NCBI GenBank assembly: GCA_028023455.1 | Contig: JAQFVV010006426.1 | Location: 742,001 to 806,000 of the forward strand | DNA: 64,000 bases | Source of the DNA: Epiperipatus broadwayi | Taxonomy: Eukaryota > Onychophora > Udeonychophora > Euonychophora > Peripatidae | Direction of reading: 5' to 3' | Shown: positions 11,623 to 23,360 of the stretch, one piece after another | Position numbering within the stretch: the stretch's first letter is position 1 | How the letters are laid out: every line of letters starts with the position of its first letter | The notes under the pieces: model-generated | Database searches by the model: none | Seen by the model: the letters and a program-made list of their open reading frames with translations, nothing else | What the model was told of the DNA's origin: nothing | Translations under genes and position numbers: made by a program

Positions 11623-12966
11623 CACCCGAGTCTCGTTTTATGCAGATTTATTTAATGCGATTTTGAAGTTATGCGGTTCACATTTCTTCTTAATATCTTT
11701 GTATGAGGTTTTCTTTTATGCGATAAAAATTATTAGATCAGAAGTCGAGCTCCGATAATGCGTTATTACTTTAAATATTATAAATTTTGTGTACTCACAT
11801 GTCATATTTAAAGTAATAGCGCATTATTGGAGTTCGACTTCTCTCTAATAATTTCAATATTTACAGCACTTTATAATAGTACTGTAATAGATTTTATGCA
11901 ATAAAAAAGTTTATAATTCACTTAAAATCAGGATTTCCCCATTTTATATACATACATTAAATTTTACAAGATTATAATGTAAATCTGTTCAAACGTTATA
12001 GATACCTATATTATGCATATTGTCATTTTTGCATTTTAAATCACATTCTATTTTTAAAAAAAGAGTACGTAATCAATTAATCATTTAGTGTCCGCAAGTT
12101 TATTTTTAAAAGATGAGTTATAGCGGTGGGTACAATTAAATTTACAATTAAAATCTGATTTTTAATTATAATTAACAATTTAAAAATTACGTAACATGAT
12201 CTGAAATTAATGTGATGCGAAACAATGAAATTTGATTTTTAAACGGAATTGAAAATTAAAGACAAAAATAAAAATTTAATTTTTAATTGTTAATTTTAAT
12301 TAAATTTTGCCCAACAGTGGTGTCTTTTTATTATTGTAAGTCTAAGTTCTTATTTTTATTTTAAACTTTTAGTTTACTCTAATGGAGAAGAAAAAACACC
12401 CAAGAAAATGAATTTCTTTGGAAACAAAAATTTCAATTTTAGATCGCTTAGCGAAATCGGAATGATCAACAGCGATTGGAAAACATTTAGTTTGGGTGAG
12501 TCCACAATAAGAGCAATTAAAAAAATGAAGTTGGCGCTAGTTGTATTTCCTCTTTTGATGAATCTGATGTCTTACTTGTTTACAAACAAACTTACTTATC
12601 GTCAAATAGCAGTAATGATAAAATACTGTACATGTATGAAAAAATGAAAAATACTGTAAATTACGCATAAAAATATATTGTTTTGAATAAAATTAAATAC
12701 TGTAGTTAATAAATAAGTAAAAAAAGTTTGTCTTGTATCAATTTTTTTCAAATATGAAATTTTTTATTAGTCATATTTTATTTCCTTATTTTTTGTGTGT
12801 GCGAATTTTAAAGTAATTTTACGTTGTTGCTTTGCTTTTATGCGATTTTTGAAAATTATAGTACCTATCCCCCACTTATCAAGGTAAGTTAAGTCTATTT
12901 TTGTGCGATTTCTTTTGTGCATATTTTCTAAGGAACCTATATACCGCATAAAATGAGACCCAGGTG
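11623..12966 (+). mobile_element. pogo/Tigger-like DNA transposon, internally deleted (1.34 kb)
   Basis: Terminal inverted repeats begin CACCCGAGTCTCGTTTTATG on the left and, inverted, CACCTGGGTCTCATTTTATG on the right. Both sides are flanked by TA, the pogo/Tc1 target duplication. Motifs of the TTTTATGCGAT type recur near both ends. A short ORF remnant remains (12,408-12,647). An internal palindrome of about 50-bp arms (11,728-11,858) is unusual for the class. The full transposase with its DDD catalytic core is absent, so this copy is non-autonomous. Confidence 0.8.
12408..12647 (+). pseudogene. Transposase N-terminal remnant (helix-turn-helix) of the pogo-like element
   Basis: The 79-codon reading frame includes LGESTIRAIKKMK (residues about 28-40), which resembles the recognition helix of the N-terminal HTH of pogo/Tigger transposases, where a '.ES/HSTVR.I.K' pattern is usual. 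Such proteins bind the terminal repeats and cut at TA. Everything after the HTH is missing, so no nuclease could be made. Identification rests on the motif plus the flanking TA-bounded inverted repeats. Confidence 0.45.
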
Positions 12967-13868
12967 TATATTCAAACAAGACTCAGATTGAACTATAAAT
13001 GGTAATAAAAAAGATATGCATTTTTTTAAATGATTGCATGATTCTGAAAATAAGCCAATTCATACTCCCTAGACTCAAGAAAAATTATATCCATTTGTAT
13101 ATAGAAGCATATATATATAATAGATATGCATGTGTACACACATGATTCAATCAATTGGGTAATAGAGTTTACTGTATTTAAACGTAGGTATAATAATTGC
13201 ATGTAAACTTTTAAATAAAACATATCTATAAATAATATATATATATACATATGGTAGTTGTATATACTATATAGTTCCTGTGAATAGTATGTAAACAGGC
13301 ATGCATAAAGTTTACATGTTGAGATATATATAAATTAAACAGTGTTCAATAGTAATTTATTAACAATTTGGAAAATTAATTACTATACTGATCTTTAACA
13401 GTAATATAAAATCTGCATTTGAGTGAGCTTAATTCACTGGTTAATTACTGAATAGCAAATACTGTTTATATAATTAAGAAAAAGCTATTAATTAACTTTA
13501 TCTTCACTACCATCTATAAGCTTTATAATACAACCCTCAACAAGACTCTTGAGGCATTTCAAAATAATAATAAGACCAAAATGGTCTGTTAAAAGCACTA
13601 GTTGGCTTAGTGATATACAGGAGCCAAAATCCTGGGAAAATAAATTCTCTGATGATGATTTACTACTCTTCAATTCATGAACACACTAACAGTAATAGCT
13701 ACCACAGAAAAAGCAAGCAATCCATTTTCTTTAACTATTTATATCATCTCTTCCTTTGTTGCTCTTATTTTTTCTGGAGTAAATTCTTGGGCTTTAATCA
13801 GTTCGTATTATTTAGCTTGTTATCATACAACGAAATTTCTTAGCTTTTTAATTATTCAATTAATTATT
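12967..13868. other. AT-rich DNA with weak ORFs only
   Basis: Short reading frames occur on both strands; the one at 13,677-13,898 (plus) is hydrophobic with two potential membrane segments and ends just before a GTAAGT, but there is no support for an exon. I do not call a gene here. Confidence 0.35.
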
Positions 13869-14015
13869 CTCTTAGGAATTTATTTCCATATATGGTAAGT
13901 TAATAAGGTCTATAATATTAATTAATCTTAGGAAGTTATTTCCTTATCTGTAAGGTTTTACAATTAATTTAATGTTTTAGGAATTCCTTTCCATATAAGG
14001 TAATTTATAAACTCG
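13869..14015 (+). repeat. Three degenerate ~54-bp tandem repeats
   Basis: The block TTAGGAATTTATTTCCATAT followed by GGTAA recurs in altered form at about 13,873, 13,928 and 13,977, each inside an AT-rich unit. Confidence 0.5.
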
Positions 14016-14201
14016 GTTCCAGTAAACAATATATAGATGTGTCTATGTTTCTTTGAACTACATTTAATTGAAAACATTTCAACGATATCAACAATTTATT
14101 TATTTAAGTTTAAACATTCTTTAATATTTTGCACTCCAGATCTTATTTTGTATAAGCTTTAAGACTATTTATCTGTAATCAATCAATATAGGGAATTGAA
14201 T

Positions 14202-14291
14202 TTACCTCATGTAACTGTGGCTGGTCCAATTATTATTATTAATCTATTACCTCATGTAACTGTGGCTGGTCCAATTATTATTATTAATCTA
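14202..14291. repeat. Perfect 45-bp direct repeat, two copies
   Basis: 14,202-14,246 and 14,247-14,291 are identical, starting TTACCTCATGTAACTGTGGC. This is a recent tandem slip or duplication; it has no ORF. Confidence 0.95.
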
Positions 14292-15060
14292 TGTCTGTTT
14301 GTAATGAAATATAATGTTATACGTGTAAGTCTGCTTATTTAATTCATTGTCTATATATTTCTCTCTACCAATTCCTCAGTAAATTATTTTCAAATTTGAT
14401 GCTTGTCCAGCTTTTGACCTCTTCCAGAATATTAAAGTTAGGTCACTTATTTGCAATTCTTGATGAATCCAAAATGGACATAGCATAAATATTAGAGGCA
14501 AACAGTATCAAAATCCCAATAAATTATACTTCTTACCTTTTTTTAGAGGAGAATGGTAGGACTACTCCAAAGATTCTAACATGTGACTAAAGTGAGTCAC
14601 TTCAATTTTTATTTTTGAAAGACTCTTACATTATTAAACTGAATTTATGAATAAACTATACTATCTATTAATCATTCTATGTATAAGTTAGGAAATAAGC
14701 TCACTTTGTGAACTAGTACAGCGGTATGACAAATTATTCATTATTGTTAATCTTATGTCCATTCTCTGACAAATTGTATTATTATGTTTGCATTAAAGTG
14801 TAATATAAATGACATATATTTGCATTTCCCAAATTTGACGCTGGATCCAGTTAGCTATATCTGACGAGAGAATATAAATTACGTCACGATACACAATACA
14901 TCATAATAATAAATTACTGTTATTATCATATTAATTGCCTACAGAAAGCATTCCAAATTTGACTCAACAAAGAATTGTTACTTTTCACAGACTATTGTTT
15001 TTTAACATTTATCGAGAAAATAGTATTACAGTACAGTATATAATTAGACTTCTACTAAAC
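14292..15060. other. 3' flank of the gene at 15,080-15,386; nothing else seen
   Basis: AT-rich DNA without recognisable coding sequence or repeats. Confidence 0.4.
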
Positions 15061-15079
15061 ATTTTTATAAAATAGTTTA

Positions 15080-15386
15080 TTAATGCCATCCTTCTCCCCC
15101 GCCTCTCTTCATCAGATTTTTAAATCGAGTCACATTTAATTTTAAGCTGCAAAAAAAAAATAATAATAATTACATACTGAAATTTTTCTTACATGATATT
15201 GTTCAAAGTAAAACTTCCTTCAGGTTCGATACGGCAACCAGCAGTCCCTTTAATCGCAGAAAATTGGGCATTTGTAAGACTACTTTTGTGAACTGCCAAA
15301 GAGGATTGGCCACCTGTAGCTAACGAACTTTCAGTACGACCTCGACTAGTTAAAGGGGAAGTCGTAGTAGATCGATTGGCAGTCAT
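15080..15386 (-). CDS. Two-exon small gene, 86-aa protein, unknown function (possibly ciliary)
   Basis: Exon 1 is 15,386-15,193 and exon 2 is 15,146-15,080 (minus). They flank a 46-bp intron with a strong GTAAGA donor and a TTTTTTTTTTGCAG acceptor (phase 2). The spliced frame stays open and ends at TAA, overlapping an AATAAA. The protein has a Ser/Thr-rich N-terminus (residues 1-40, several Arg-Gly), then AGCRIEPEGSFTLNNI (about 50-65) and a basic C-terminal RFKNLMKRGGGEGWH. There is no signal peptide, membrane segment or enzyme motif. Composition is protein-like and richer in G+C than all surrounding DNA. If unspliced, the frame would stop after 65 aa in the donor. I do not recognise the family. 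An X-box-like element about 260 bp upstream suggests RFX control and a ciliary role; that is inference. Confidence 0.75.
15147..15192 (-). other. 46-bp GT-AG intron
   Basis: Donor GTAAGA at 15,192 and acceptor preceded by ten T residues ending GCAG at 15,147. Retaining it stops translation at once; removing it joins an ATC codon and extends the frame by 21 residues. Introns this short are typical of some animal lineages such as planarian flatworms. Confidence 0.75.
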
Positions 15387-15608
15387 TAGTAATTAAAATG
15401 TTTAGTTAGCAACTTTGTTGAATTTGTCGTCCAGGAAACATTTATGAGAATTTAGTTATCAGTTACTTTGATAATTAAAAACTTTTAAAAACTATATATT
15501 GGAAATAATATTAGTTTCAAAGTGATTTGGGTTAATTAATACTTAAATTTATTTGATAAAAGTTATCTGAAAACAAATTAACCGCTGAAGTTAATTACAT
15601 ACTTTATT

Positions 15609-15658
15609 ACGCATGCGTTCAAATCAGGTGTTTATTGTTTAGTCTGTTGCCTAGTTAC
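15609..15658 (-). promoter_or_regulatory. Likely promoter of the 86-aa gene: NRF1-like and RFX X-box-like sites
   Basis: ACGCATGCGT (15,609-15,618) is a palindrome close to the NRF1 site. GTTGCCTAGTTAC (15,646-15,658) fits an RFX X-box half-site pair (GTNRCC, one-base spacer, RGYAAC) with one mismatch. They lie 220-270 bp upstream of the ATG, and no TATA box is evident. RFX factors drive ciliary genes in animals; NRF1 sites mark TATA-less promoters. Confidence 0.45.
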
Positions 15659-15699
15659 TACACATTCTGGCTCTGAACTTAAAGTAAATTGACCAAACG

Positions 15700-16518
15700 T
15701 AAAGCATTCGATTATTGTACTGCATTTTCATTTCATTTTTTGCATTATTTTGTAAGTGCTAAATATAGATACTTAAATACCAAAAAAATTAAGAAATAAT
15801 ACGCTGAATATTAAAAAGTTAAAATGAAATAGAAATATGTTATTACATATTTTTACCAAGATAATTATTACATATAATTATATACATATATATTTTGATT
15901 TTATATTTAATTAATTAAATCATGAGATAAATCGTTTTCATTAATTCAATACATATATGTCATAAAAGTTAGTTCATATAATATCAACATTAATAAGAAT
16001 ATCGCTTAAATGTTTAGAAAAACGAATTAAAGAAAAATTAATTAAATAAACGGCGTATTTTATCAAGCCAAGACGGATCGATAATCTTCAAATGAGTTTT
16101 ACCACTATTTGTTCCCTTTTTCGCATCTTAGACAGATCGATCATTCAATGTGGAGAACAATAAATTAAAAGAGATAAAAACTGGAAATATATTAGGAAAG
16201 ACGTTCGCTATTTGGAAGAGGCCATTTCAACTTTGCTTGTAACCAGTAAAAACCATTGTGTATGGCATAACTCAAGTATTTTACAAATGAAGGGTGTAAA
16301 ATAAAGATTAAGAATTGATGCAGCCTATACTAGTCTAAAGAATTATTTACCATGCACCTATGATGTTTGTAAGTCAAACATTCATGGAGTATTTAATTAC
16401 TTATAACGTGTATTGTAATATACTTTATAACTTTACATGTATTTTGATTGTAAATATAATTGCATTCACTAAATTGTGTTATTAATCTTCAAAAGTATAG
16501 CTAAGTCATTTCAACTAT

Positions 16519-16520
<2 letters not shown>
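15700..16520. other. AT-rich DNA, no gene seen; carries a dispersed 58-bp repeat
   Basis: 16,450-16,507 (around GCATTCACTAAATTGTGTTA and TAGCTAAGTC) recurs with few changes at about 46,045-46,104. Nothing else is recognised. Confidence 0.5.

Positions 16521-16522
<2 letters not shown>

Positions 16523-16601
<79 letters not shown>
16523..16601. repeat. (TC)n microsatellite
   Basis: About 39 uninterrupted TC dinucleotides. The Leu-Ser and Arg-Glu runs in ORFs across it are artefacts. Confidence 0.97.
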
Positions 16602-16606
<5 letters not shown>

Positions 16607-16624
16607 GAGAAAAATGTTAAACGG

Positions 16625-17135
16625 AAATGGACGTGGAAGTATCCAAATGAAGGTACAGCAAAATTGGATTACATTTTGACTACCAGGAAATATGTATTTC
16701 AAGTTTGCAATGTTTTTAATAAACTCAACACAGGAATTGATCATTGATTAGTAAATTAGTGAGATGTAAGATATATGTTAATGCAAAACTAGAAAGACAA
16801 AAATTCTTAAGAAAAACAATATTCATAGTTGTTATTCCTAATCTTCAGAATCATTCCAATGAATTTAAATTAGAACTTGCAAATCGTTTTCAAGTAGTAG
16901 CAGATTTTGAATAAGATTCATATTTGAATGAAATCAATAGGAAGATATCTGATACATTTTTAAAAACTGCAACAAAGATAGTTGCTACATAAAAGCAGCA
17001 AATAACTAGTAAAATTTCTACTGAGACGACAATTTATGAAGAAAAGAAGAAATTTGAAACTTAAAAATGATTCATTAAGAAGGATTGAATATCTCAAATT
17101 TGTAAAATTGTATGAAAAAGAGTTGATAATGTGCT
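16625..17135 (+). pseudogene. RTE-type LINE fragment: end of endonuclease and linker
   Basis: The + frame from 16,625 reads WTWKYPNEGTAKLDYIL, then a short region ending TGIDH, which matches the C-terminal half of the APE-type endonuclease of RTE LINEs (TW..P.G....IDYI and the catalytic SDH, here IDH). Further on, ELANRFQVV and similar short pieces resemble the linker before the reverse transcriptase. In-frame stops and frameshifts are frequent. The copy is 5'-truncated and stops where the Z1 LTR begins at 17,152; I did not find the continuing RT on the far side of Z1. Confidence 0.65.
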
Positions 17136-18310
17136 TAGTATGTATATATATTGTACCGTTTATTTATATGCGGTGCAAATATATTGGCATTTGGTAAAAG
17201 CTAAAAAATAAAAGTACATTTAGATTTTTTTTCGACTATAATTTTTTTTTTTTTTTAAAAAAAAAAAAACGTACAATGAAAATTAAATTATTCTTTCGTA
17301 TTTTTTTTTTATGTAATTAGAAATAAAAGTTAGAATTGGAGAGAACAAAAGACACACGTATTACCAATCTAGATAAGAGAAAGTAAAAATATTTCAACTA
17401 ATTAAAGATGGCAGAATTATGCTGAAAAAAAATAAAGACTTTGTAACATAAATTTTATAAAGAATATACAAGATTATCAACATATATTGAAACGGAAATC
17501 TCCAATTCCTTTCCGTTTCACCATCAACCTAATGACCTACTCGTCTGAATTAGTTTCGAACCTATCTTAAATGTAAAAATGTCATATGTAAAAATGTTAT
17601 ATATAAGTCGAGCGGGAAAACTTTGCTACAATGGCCGCTTGAATGGCATCATCCATTTACATACGAAGACACGCTATAATTAGACAGGTTTGATAAAATT
17701 ATAGCGGAGAAATGCTCATAAATTATTATAAAATGTTTTATTAATTTTAGATCAATTCTAAATTATATTTCGCTATTATATTCGTATGTGGATGGATAAG
17801 TTAAACCTTGGAATAACGGCAAAATGATTTATACATATATTTAAGTTTAAATAAAAAGATACTGTAAAAAAGTATTTTCTTTAAATTTGCTTTTTTTTAA
17901 ATAAACAAATATGTTAAAAGTTATTTAGTTTTATAAAATAAGAATTATCTGTTCGCAATTAAAAATGAGAATTTTTGTAAACAAGATATCAATTAGTGAC
18001 ACACCCGGGTAAAAAAGTAAAATCTGTTTTCTGATTGATTTTTGTTTGCAACAAAAGACTTTTTCATTAAATCAGAATACCGTTCCTTCTGCTAAGTAAT
18101 AACACCTGAAAAGGAATTTAATTAATGAAAATGAATCAAATTATATAGTTTATATATTTTGATACATTTTTTTAAGGAAATTAAATATAACACCTCGGAG
18201 ATTTTATCAGTTGTTGTAGAAATTGAATTATATTATTTTGCTTTAATTAAAAGTCAATTGGTCCCGAGGCTTACGAAATTCCAGAAAGGTGTTAAAGTTT
18301 AGTAGAAGGA

Positions 18311-18318
18311 TATAAATA
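18311..18318 (+). promoter_or_regulatory. TATA box of LTR X1
   Basis: TATAAATA about 820 bp into the LTR; the same box is at 27,793-27,800 (X2) and 37,170-37,177 (X3). It marks the plus strand as the transcribed strand. Confidence 0.6.
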
Positions 18319-20317
18319 GGCCTTATTTTAAGTGGGAAGGAAGAATCCATCTTACTTTTGAAGAGAGTCAACAGGAGAAGTTTTATTATTGTTCAACCTT
18401 AACATGTCTGGCTAAAGTCAGGCAAAATTTTGCTGCTTTCCCGTGATGGAACGCCTAGTTCAATCCATCAAATGCCAAAGGAACAACCAAGCTTACACCA
18501 ACTAAATTTGAAGATGCCATAAGCCGTAAAAATAATTTGCCTTCGTTCCGATTTCAATCCAGCTAAAGAAACACTATTTTAAAAATCGTCTCCCAACTAA
18601 ATTGAAGATGCCATAAGCCTCCAAAGAAGTCACCTTCATTTCCAGCTCGAATCTCTCCTTAGCTACAGAACTATTTTAGTATTATTTAAAATCGCAGAGC
18701 TCTGTGTGCATTTCAAAAGCATTCATTATTTCTTCAAAAACAGGTTAGCTAACCATATTATTGAAATTTCTATCTAAATTGTTTTCGAAATAATATTTAA
18801 ATGAAATACTTTTTGCTAATACAATAGTGTAAACTGTCTAAATTGTTTCCTAAAATATTTTAAATTCTATAATATGAAATACTTTTGTAAATTTCTGTGT
18901 TAATTAATGTTTTGCTATATAATTTAATCACTGCAGTTATATTTTGCTTTTCTTTTGCTTATTTTTAATTATTATTAGTTGTGCCTATGTTTCGAAACGG
19001 CGTGCATTTAATTATAGAATATGTTTTTAAAACATATAAATTTAACATCTTCGTATTATTATTTATATAGCATCATTTCGTGCGCTGTTTCGAAACCCAA
19101 ATTCATATTTTGTCATTTTGTAAATTAATTAATATAAATATAAAATGTGGCTTTTCAACCTTTAATTATTATATTACTAAAGATTAAACTAGCCTGGAGT
19201 GCAATCATAAGTATATTTTTTTAGTAAAGTATTCGTAAGTCCCTTATTAAATATACTTTTCCTCCTTTTTAAAAGTTTAGTTGTTATAGATAACTAAAGA
19301 GATTGAACGGGATAAAGTAAAGTTTGTATATATTCCCGTCAGTAGCATATACATATTTCTCATGCTACAGAAGAGTTGGCTCTTTTGATCAAGCTGATGA
19401 TCTAGTGTTCATTTAATATATGATCTTTAATTTATAATATCCTTCGGCTTGGCGGATGTGGGATTTATTAATATTTTCTCGTTGTGCTGTTCTTTTTGAT
19501 ATATATATAAGATGGAGCCACGGTAAGTCCAGCCCATCTTCTCTTATGGGTAGTGCAGTAGCGAAGTCTGAGCTACGGGCCAGATTAGCACGTAAGTCCC
19601 CTGCCTCTGAACCAAATAAAGGTTCCCCATTAGGAGGATGATGACCGGTTCTTGGGTAAACCGTTGTTTGTCACAAAAACCCTAAAACTATTCTTCCATC
19701 CGCAGAGCCACTTTATTATTATACTTTACTTGTGCCTAGCGTATTAGTAAAATTGTTATAGCCAACCCTTTCCTCCCTAATATGCAATCTTCGGCATTGA
19801 ACCGAAGCATTCTTGAAAACCCGTTCGATCTTAAGCTATCTGGGATGCTTTATAAACCCATAGTTAATATATAAATTGATTATAGTCAGATGTATTAAGT
19901 TTCACTCCAGACTTGGTTTGATTTTACGTAAAAGAGCCACTCGAACTGATTATAAAAGGACATAACAAATAAGTTAATGTAGTGATTAGTTGTATAGCAG
20001 GATATTTGGCTCCATTGAATCATAGCCACAAGCCTATTTGCCAACATCAATTATTGTTCAAATAGTTTAGAGAATGTTACTTTGTAAATGAAATGCCTGT
20101 GTGCATTTGCCAATAACAATTGTCAATAAATATATTTTAATTCATCATATATCAGTTTCTGTCTCATTATTAAATCAATCCAATTCACTAATTGCCCATA
20201 AGTATTCATTAGTAAAGCCCCTATTATTTAAATATGTTAGATTTTATCTGTGGAATGTCTAGTATTTACGTTGTTTATATATATGTTTAAGTCCATGAGT
20301 CTTATTGTTTTCTCCGA

Positions 20318-20417
20318 TTTGCTAGTGGGGCGGATGAAGAATTAAATCTCGTGTGCTACCATTGTTATGTTATCCATTGGGTGTTAGATCTGGTGCTTGG
20401 AGAGTGGGTTCGAATCC
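20318..20417 (+). promoter_or_regulatory. tRNA-like A-box/B-box module in LTR X1
   Basis: TTTGCTAGTGG (20,318-20,328) resembles the pol III A box and GGTTCGAATCC (20,407-20,417) is a perfect B box, 79 bp later. The module ends 100 bp before the LTR's 3' end. Copies: X2 at 29,810-29,909 and X3 at 39,179-39,278. It may be a captured tRNA-derived SINE or an internal pol III promoter. Confidence 0.55.
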
Positions 20418-21949
20418 AGGCTGGTCCCTGACCTAAATCTCGGGCTTGACTGGGTTTGAAGTACATTTTGTGAGTTCCAGCTCATGTTAGATGGATAAGC
20501 ATATTTTGACTGGCACAATATTTTGACAAAAGATATGCACAGAAGTCTGAAAACTGGACCTCTAGTATAAAAAGGAGGGGTTCGGTTGGAAGAATGTCTT
20601 GGTTTGCCTGTTATTCTTTTGGTTGGTTTTGGATTAAAGAATCCAGACCACTCTATGATGAAATAATTCTTCATGCGAGAGTAGACTGGAGCTTTAGCTG
20701 ACATCGTTACTGATGGACACCAGAGAAGCTTATGCGACTAGCCTATGGAATCAGCACCAAGATCAATTTATAATAAATGGCCGAGCTCATTCTAACTCAA
20801 AAAACTATGCATAGTAAGCTACAATCTTCGTGAATTCACAAAACTTACCGGTAAGTTAAGACTACTTATTCCTGATTGTGACCAAAATTAAGCGTTTGCA
20901 AACAAGTCTTAAAATAATCCCGATAGAGACATTAATTTTCTTATTAAAGAGACTTTCATTTAAATAATTTTATACAAGATCTTGGAAATGAATTGTAATA
21001 AGTGAACATTATTAAATTACCTTATCCAACTGCTTTTTATAAATTGATTCATGTCTGGATTGGTGTGTGTTCTCTCCAGTTTATTTAATTCGTAATTTAA
21101 CTTACAAATATTTTTAGTTTGTTGGAATAAAAGGGATTTTACTTTTATCAATCTTTTTCATTGTGCGTTATTAATAATAGTTATTAATTATTATTAATAT
21201 TATTTTAGTGATGTTTAAATATATAATTTACCTTTGCCAATATGTTTGAATAAGCCCAGGAATAATAATCTCAAAAAAATAATTCTCGTTATGGTATGAT
21301 GCAATACCGTTTAGTTTAAAAGTATTTTTTCTTTTAATTTGCGAGATGTTATATGACAATTTCAGCGGATTCTTTAGAATAAAAGGATCCTGGTGCCCAT
21401 ATTAAATAAATTAAAAGCTGATTTCATCAATAGCACAATTTGTAACAAGTACTAGGCCGAGTTGATCAGGAAAGATAGTTATGTTTTTAGAATAATAATG
21501 AAATGTTGTTCTTTTTTTTGAATTAAAATAAATGAAACATTTATTTTTCTTTTACATAACTTGATCAACTCGCGCATTTATAATGCGTATAGAGGGCAAG
21601 AAATACGGAAAACGTTATAATATATATACACAAAATAAGTAATTGTATATCTGCAAAAGTAAAGTTAAATCTAAAAAGCACTTAGCTAATTAAATAATCT
21701 TAAATAAAGGATTAGCTATACTGATAAATAATCGGTATTAGCATAGAGATTAAGTAAAAAAAGCCATTGCAACTCTGGAATGTTTAGTTCCTGATCAGAT
21801 TTAATGATAAAGGAAATATATTACTAAAAATAGACAATTGGAATGTTAACTGTGTTATTTGATTAGGGATCGAATATGGGAACTCTAGATATGGACTACC
21901 ATGTGAGTAGCTGATGGCCAATCAAGAAAATCAATCTAAAACATCGAGG

Positions 21950-22336
21950 TGTGAAAAAGAACCAGAACAGAAATGAGAATGTACACCTTTCTAGGTGAAG
22001 CTTCTAAATGGCAGGTGTGCCACTCCATGGGTGCTCCAGTCAGCCCTCTCCTTCACTTTAGCTCTGCAGAGAAGTTTATCTCCGAATGTATGAAAGTAAA
22101 CTTAGGAACATCACAATAGGTTGTATCAATCTTTAATATTATTTTGTATGCCTTTGGGCCTATAATATTATGTTATAGCATATGTATATAAACTGTATAT
22201 CATATATATTTGTTAAGGATTTATCTTCGGATATAACCCTCTACAAATAAAACTCTGTTGTCCAAATTACTAGGTATTCATTTATGTTATTTATATTTGC
22301 AATCCAGCAAGTAATGAAGTGTCGCTGGACACAGCA
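21950..22336 (+). mobile_element. 5' LTR of element B (Ty3/gypsy), ~387 bp
   Basis: It aligns with 40,298-40,723 over its whole length, sharing AAGTTTATCTCC, ATCAATCTTTAATATTATTT and TGTTAAGGATTTAT. It starts TGTGAAAA and ends near CAGCA. 'AAATAAAACTCTGTT' holds a poly(A) signal on the plus strand. The two LTRs differ at many places, so the element is old. No target duplication was found. Confidence 0.8.
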
Positions 22337-22589
22337 ATTGCACAGTCACAGTCATGATTACAAATCTCAAGTAGTCAGAGTCCTCAGCCATTTGCGTAAT
22401 TGTCAGTTGAGAAGAATTAGTGCACTGACAGCTGAATATGCCAGTGTCTTACTTATAGAATTTATGGAATGTACAATTTAATAGGAAAAAAAATTTTTTT
22501 TTGTAGATTGACTAAGTCATTATAATACAGCCAGCAATATCAGAATTTGACATCAAAAAGGAAAGTGAGTGGCCCCTGTATGTCCAAAA

Positions 22590-23215
22590 AATAGAGAACA
22601 TCTGAGTTATAAACAGAGTGGTTGAAGATAAATCTAAAACAGTGACATTATGTTTTGCTGGAAAAGGGGTCATCCAAAGGCTTTGCGAACCCCAAACTCC
22701 TGAAGAATAAACATTTATCCAGATCAAAAATCATGTGGCCAATTACTTTGATTCACATCAGTCTAGGCACATTATTGTCTTGTTAATGATTTTTAAAATG
22801 AAGATTATGATACAGCCCTTTGTGATTACCAAAACTGTTTATGACTCATACCCAAAGGAAGCTCTCCTCAAATAATTCTTGTGTGGTATGAGTAGTAATA
22901 GTCTGAGATAGCAGTTATTGGTAGACAAACACATTAATTATAAGGAAGCTATCAAATGTGGAATAAGTCATGAACTGGTTTTACATCAAGCCAAAGAATT
23001 TGCTGCCATGAAAGTAGCAGCCAACGATCCATTAGTAATCCACAAAGTTGACAAACCCGAAAGAAGGGTACCTGATCAAAGTGGAATAACTGATAGAAAT
23101 AAGTCAAATTAAATGTTTTTGTTGTGGAAAACCCAGTCACAGGGCTAGGGAATCTTTTTACGAAATGAACGCTGTAAACATTGCAATATAGTTATTTGGA
23201 AAAAATGTGCGGAAA
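22590..23215 (+). pseudogene. gag remnant of element B
   Basis: Fragments in shifting frames read CEPQTPEEYTF, then KEFAAMKVAA, then a zinc-knuckle-like CFCCGKPSHRARES at about 23,115-23,160. The knuckle keeps C-x2-C and H but its last Cys is now Ser. The layout (capsid, then CCHC nucleocapsid) is that of Ty3/gypsy Gag, which packages the element's RNA. Stops and frameshifts show it is dead. The 5' part (22,340-22,590) is too decayed to assign. Confidence 0.65.
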
Positions 23216-23360
23216 TAAGAAATTCATCAACTATAAAAGAAATTGTAGCCAAGAGCAAATTACCAGAAAAACTATGCAAGTGAAATTTTACTATGATTAA
23301 TAATTTGTCATTGGATCAATCACAGAAATTCGAAACTACCATAAAAATTTACAGAGAACT

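Larger units (their letters stand above)
17488..20517 (+). mobile_element. Solo LTR X1 (family X), 3,030 bp
   Basis: It begins TG and ends CA and matches both LTRs of element A along its whole length. The target duplication is ATAT (17,484-17,487 and 20,518-20,521). An 11-bp perfect hairpin starts it (TGAAACGGAAA...TTTCCGTTTCA). A TATA box lies at 18,311-18,318; AATAAA in 'CCAAATAAAGG' near 19,613 could be the poly(A) signal. A ~95-bp internal tandem duplication (GAAGATGCCATAAGCC twice, about 18,505-18,640) and a tRNA-like module near the 3' end are shared with the other copies. Recombination between two LTRs would leave exactly this. Confidence 0.9.
17152..21619 (+). mobile_element. Solo LTR Z1 (family Z), interrupted by solo LTR X1
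   Basis: It starts TGTACCG...CGGTGCA, a terminal hairpin resembling other Z copies (43,018 and 61,484), and ends CGTTATA before an AT run, like Z2. The body is 17,152-17,487 plus 20,518-21,619, about 1.4 kb once X1 is removed. A TATA box (TATAAAAA, 20,566-20,573) sits about 390 bp from the start in the rejoined sequence, matching Z2 and Z4. AT runs on both sides hide the target duplication. No internal genes. Confidence 0.6.

Noticed and set aside
13488-13673. Possible further exon of the 86-aa gene
   Set aside because: The spliced frame already ends at 15,080 with a poly(A) signal; no continuity or recognisable domain supports extra exons.
16476-16744. Ser-Leu and Arg-Glu repeat ORFs
   Set aside because: They are readings of the TC microsatellite; only the downstream LINE frame has family resemblance.
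20384-20704. 106-codon minus-strand ORF, with relatives at 29,857 and 39,245
   Set aside because: It lies antisense across the LTR X 3' end; the apparent conservation reflects LTR identity, not coding.
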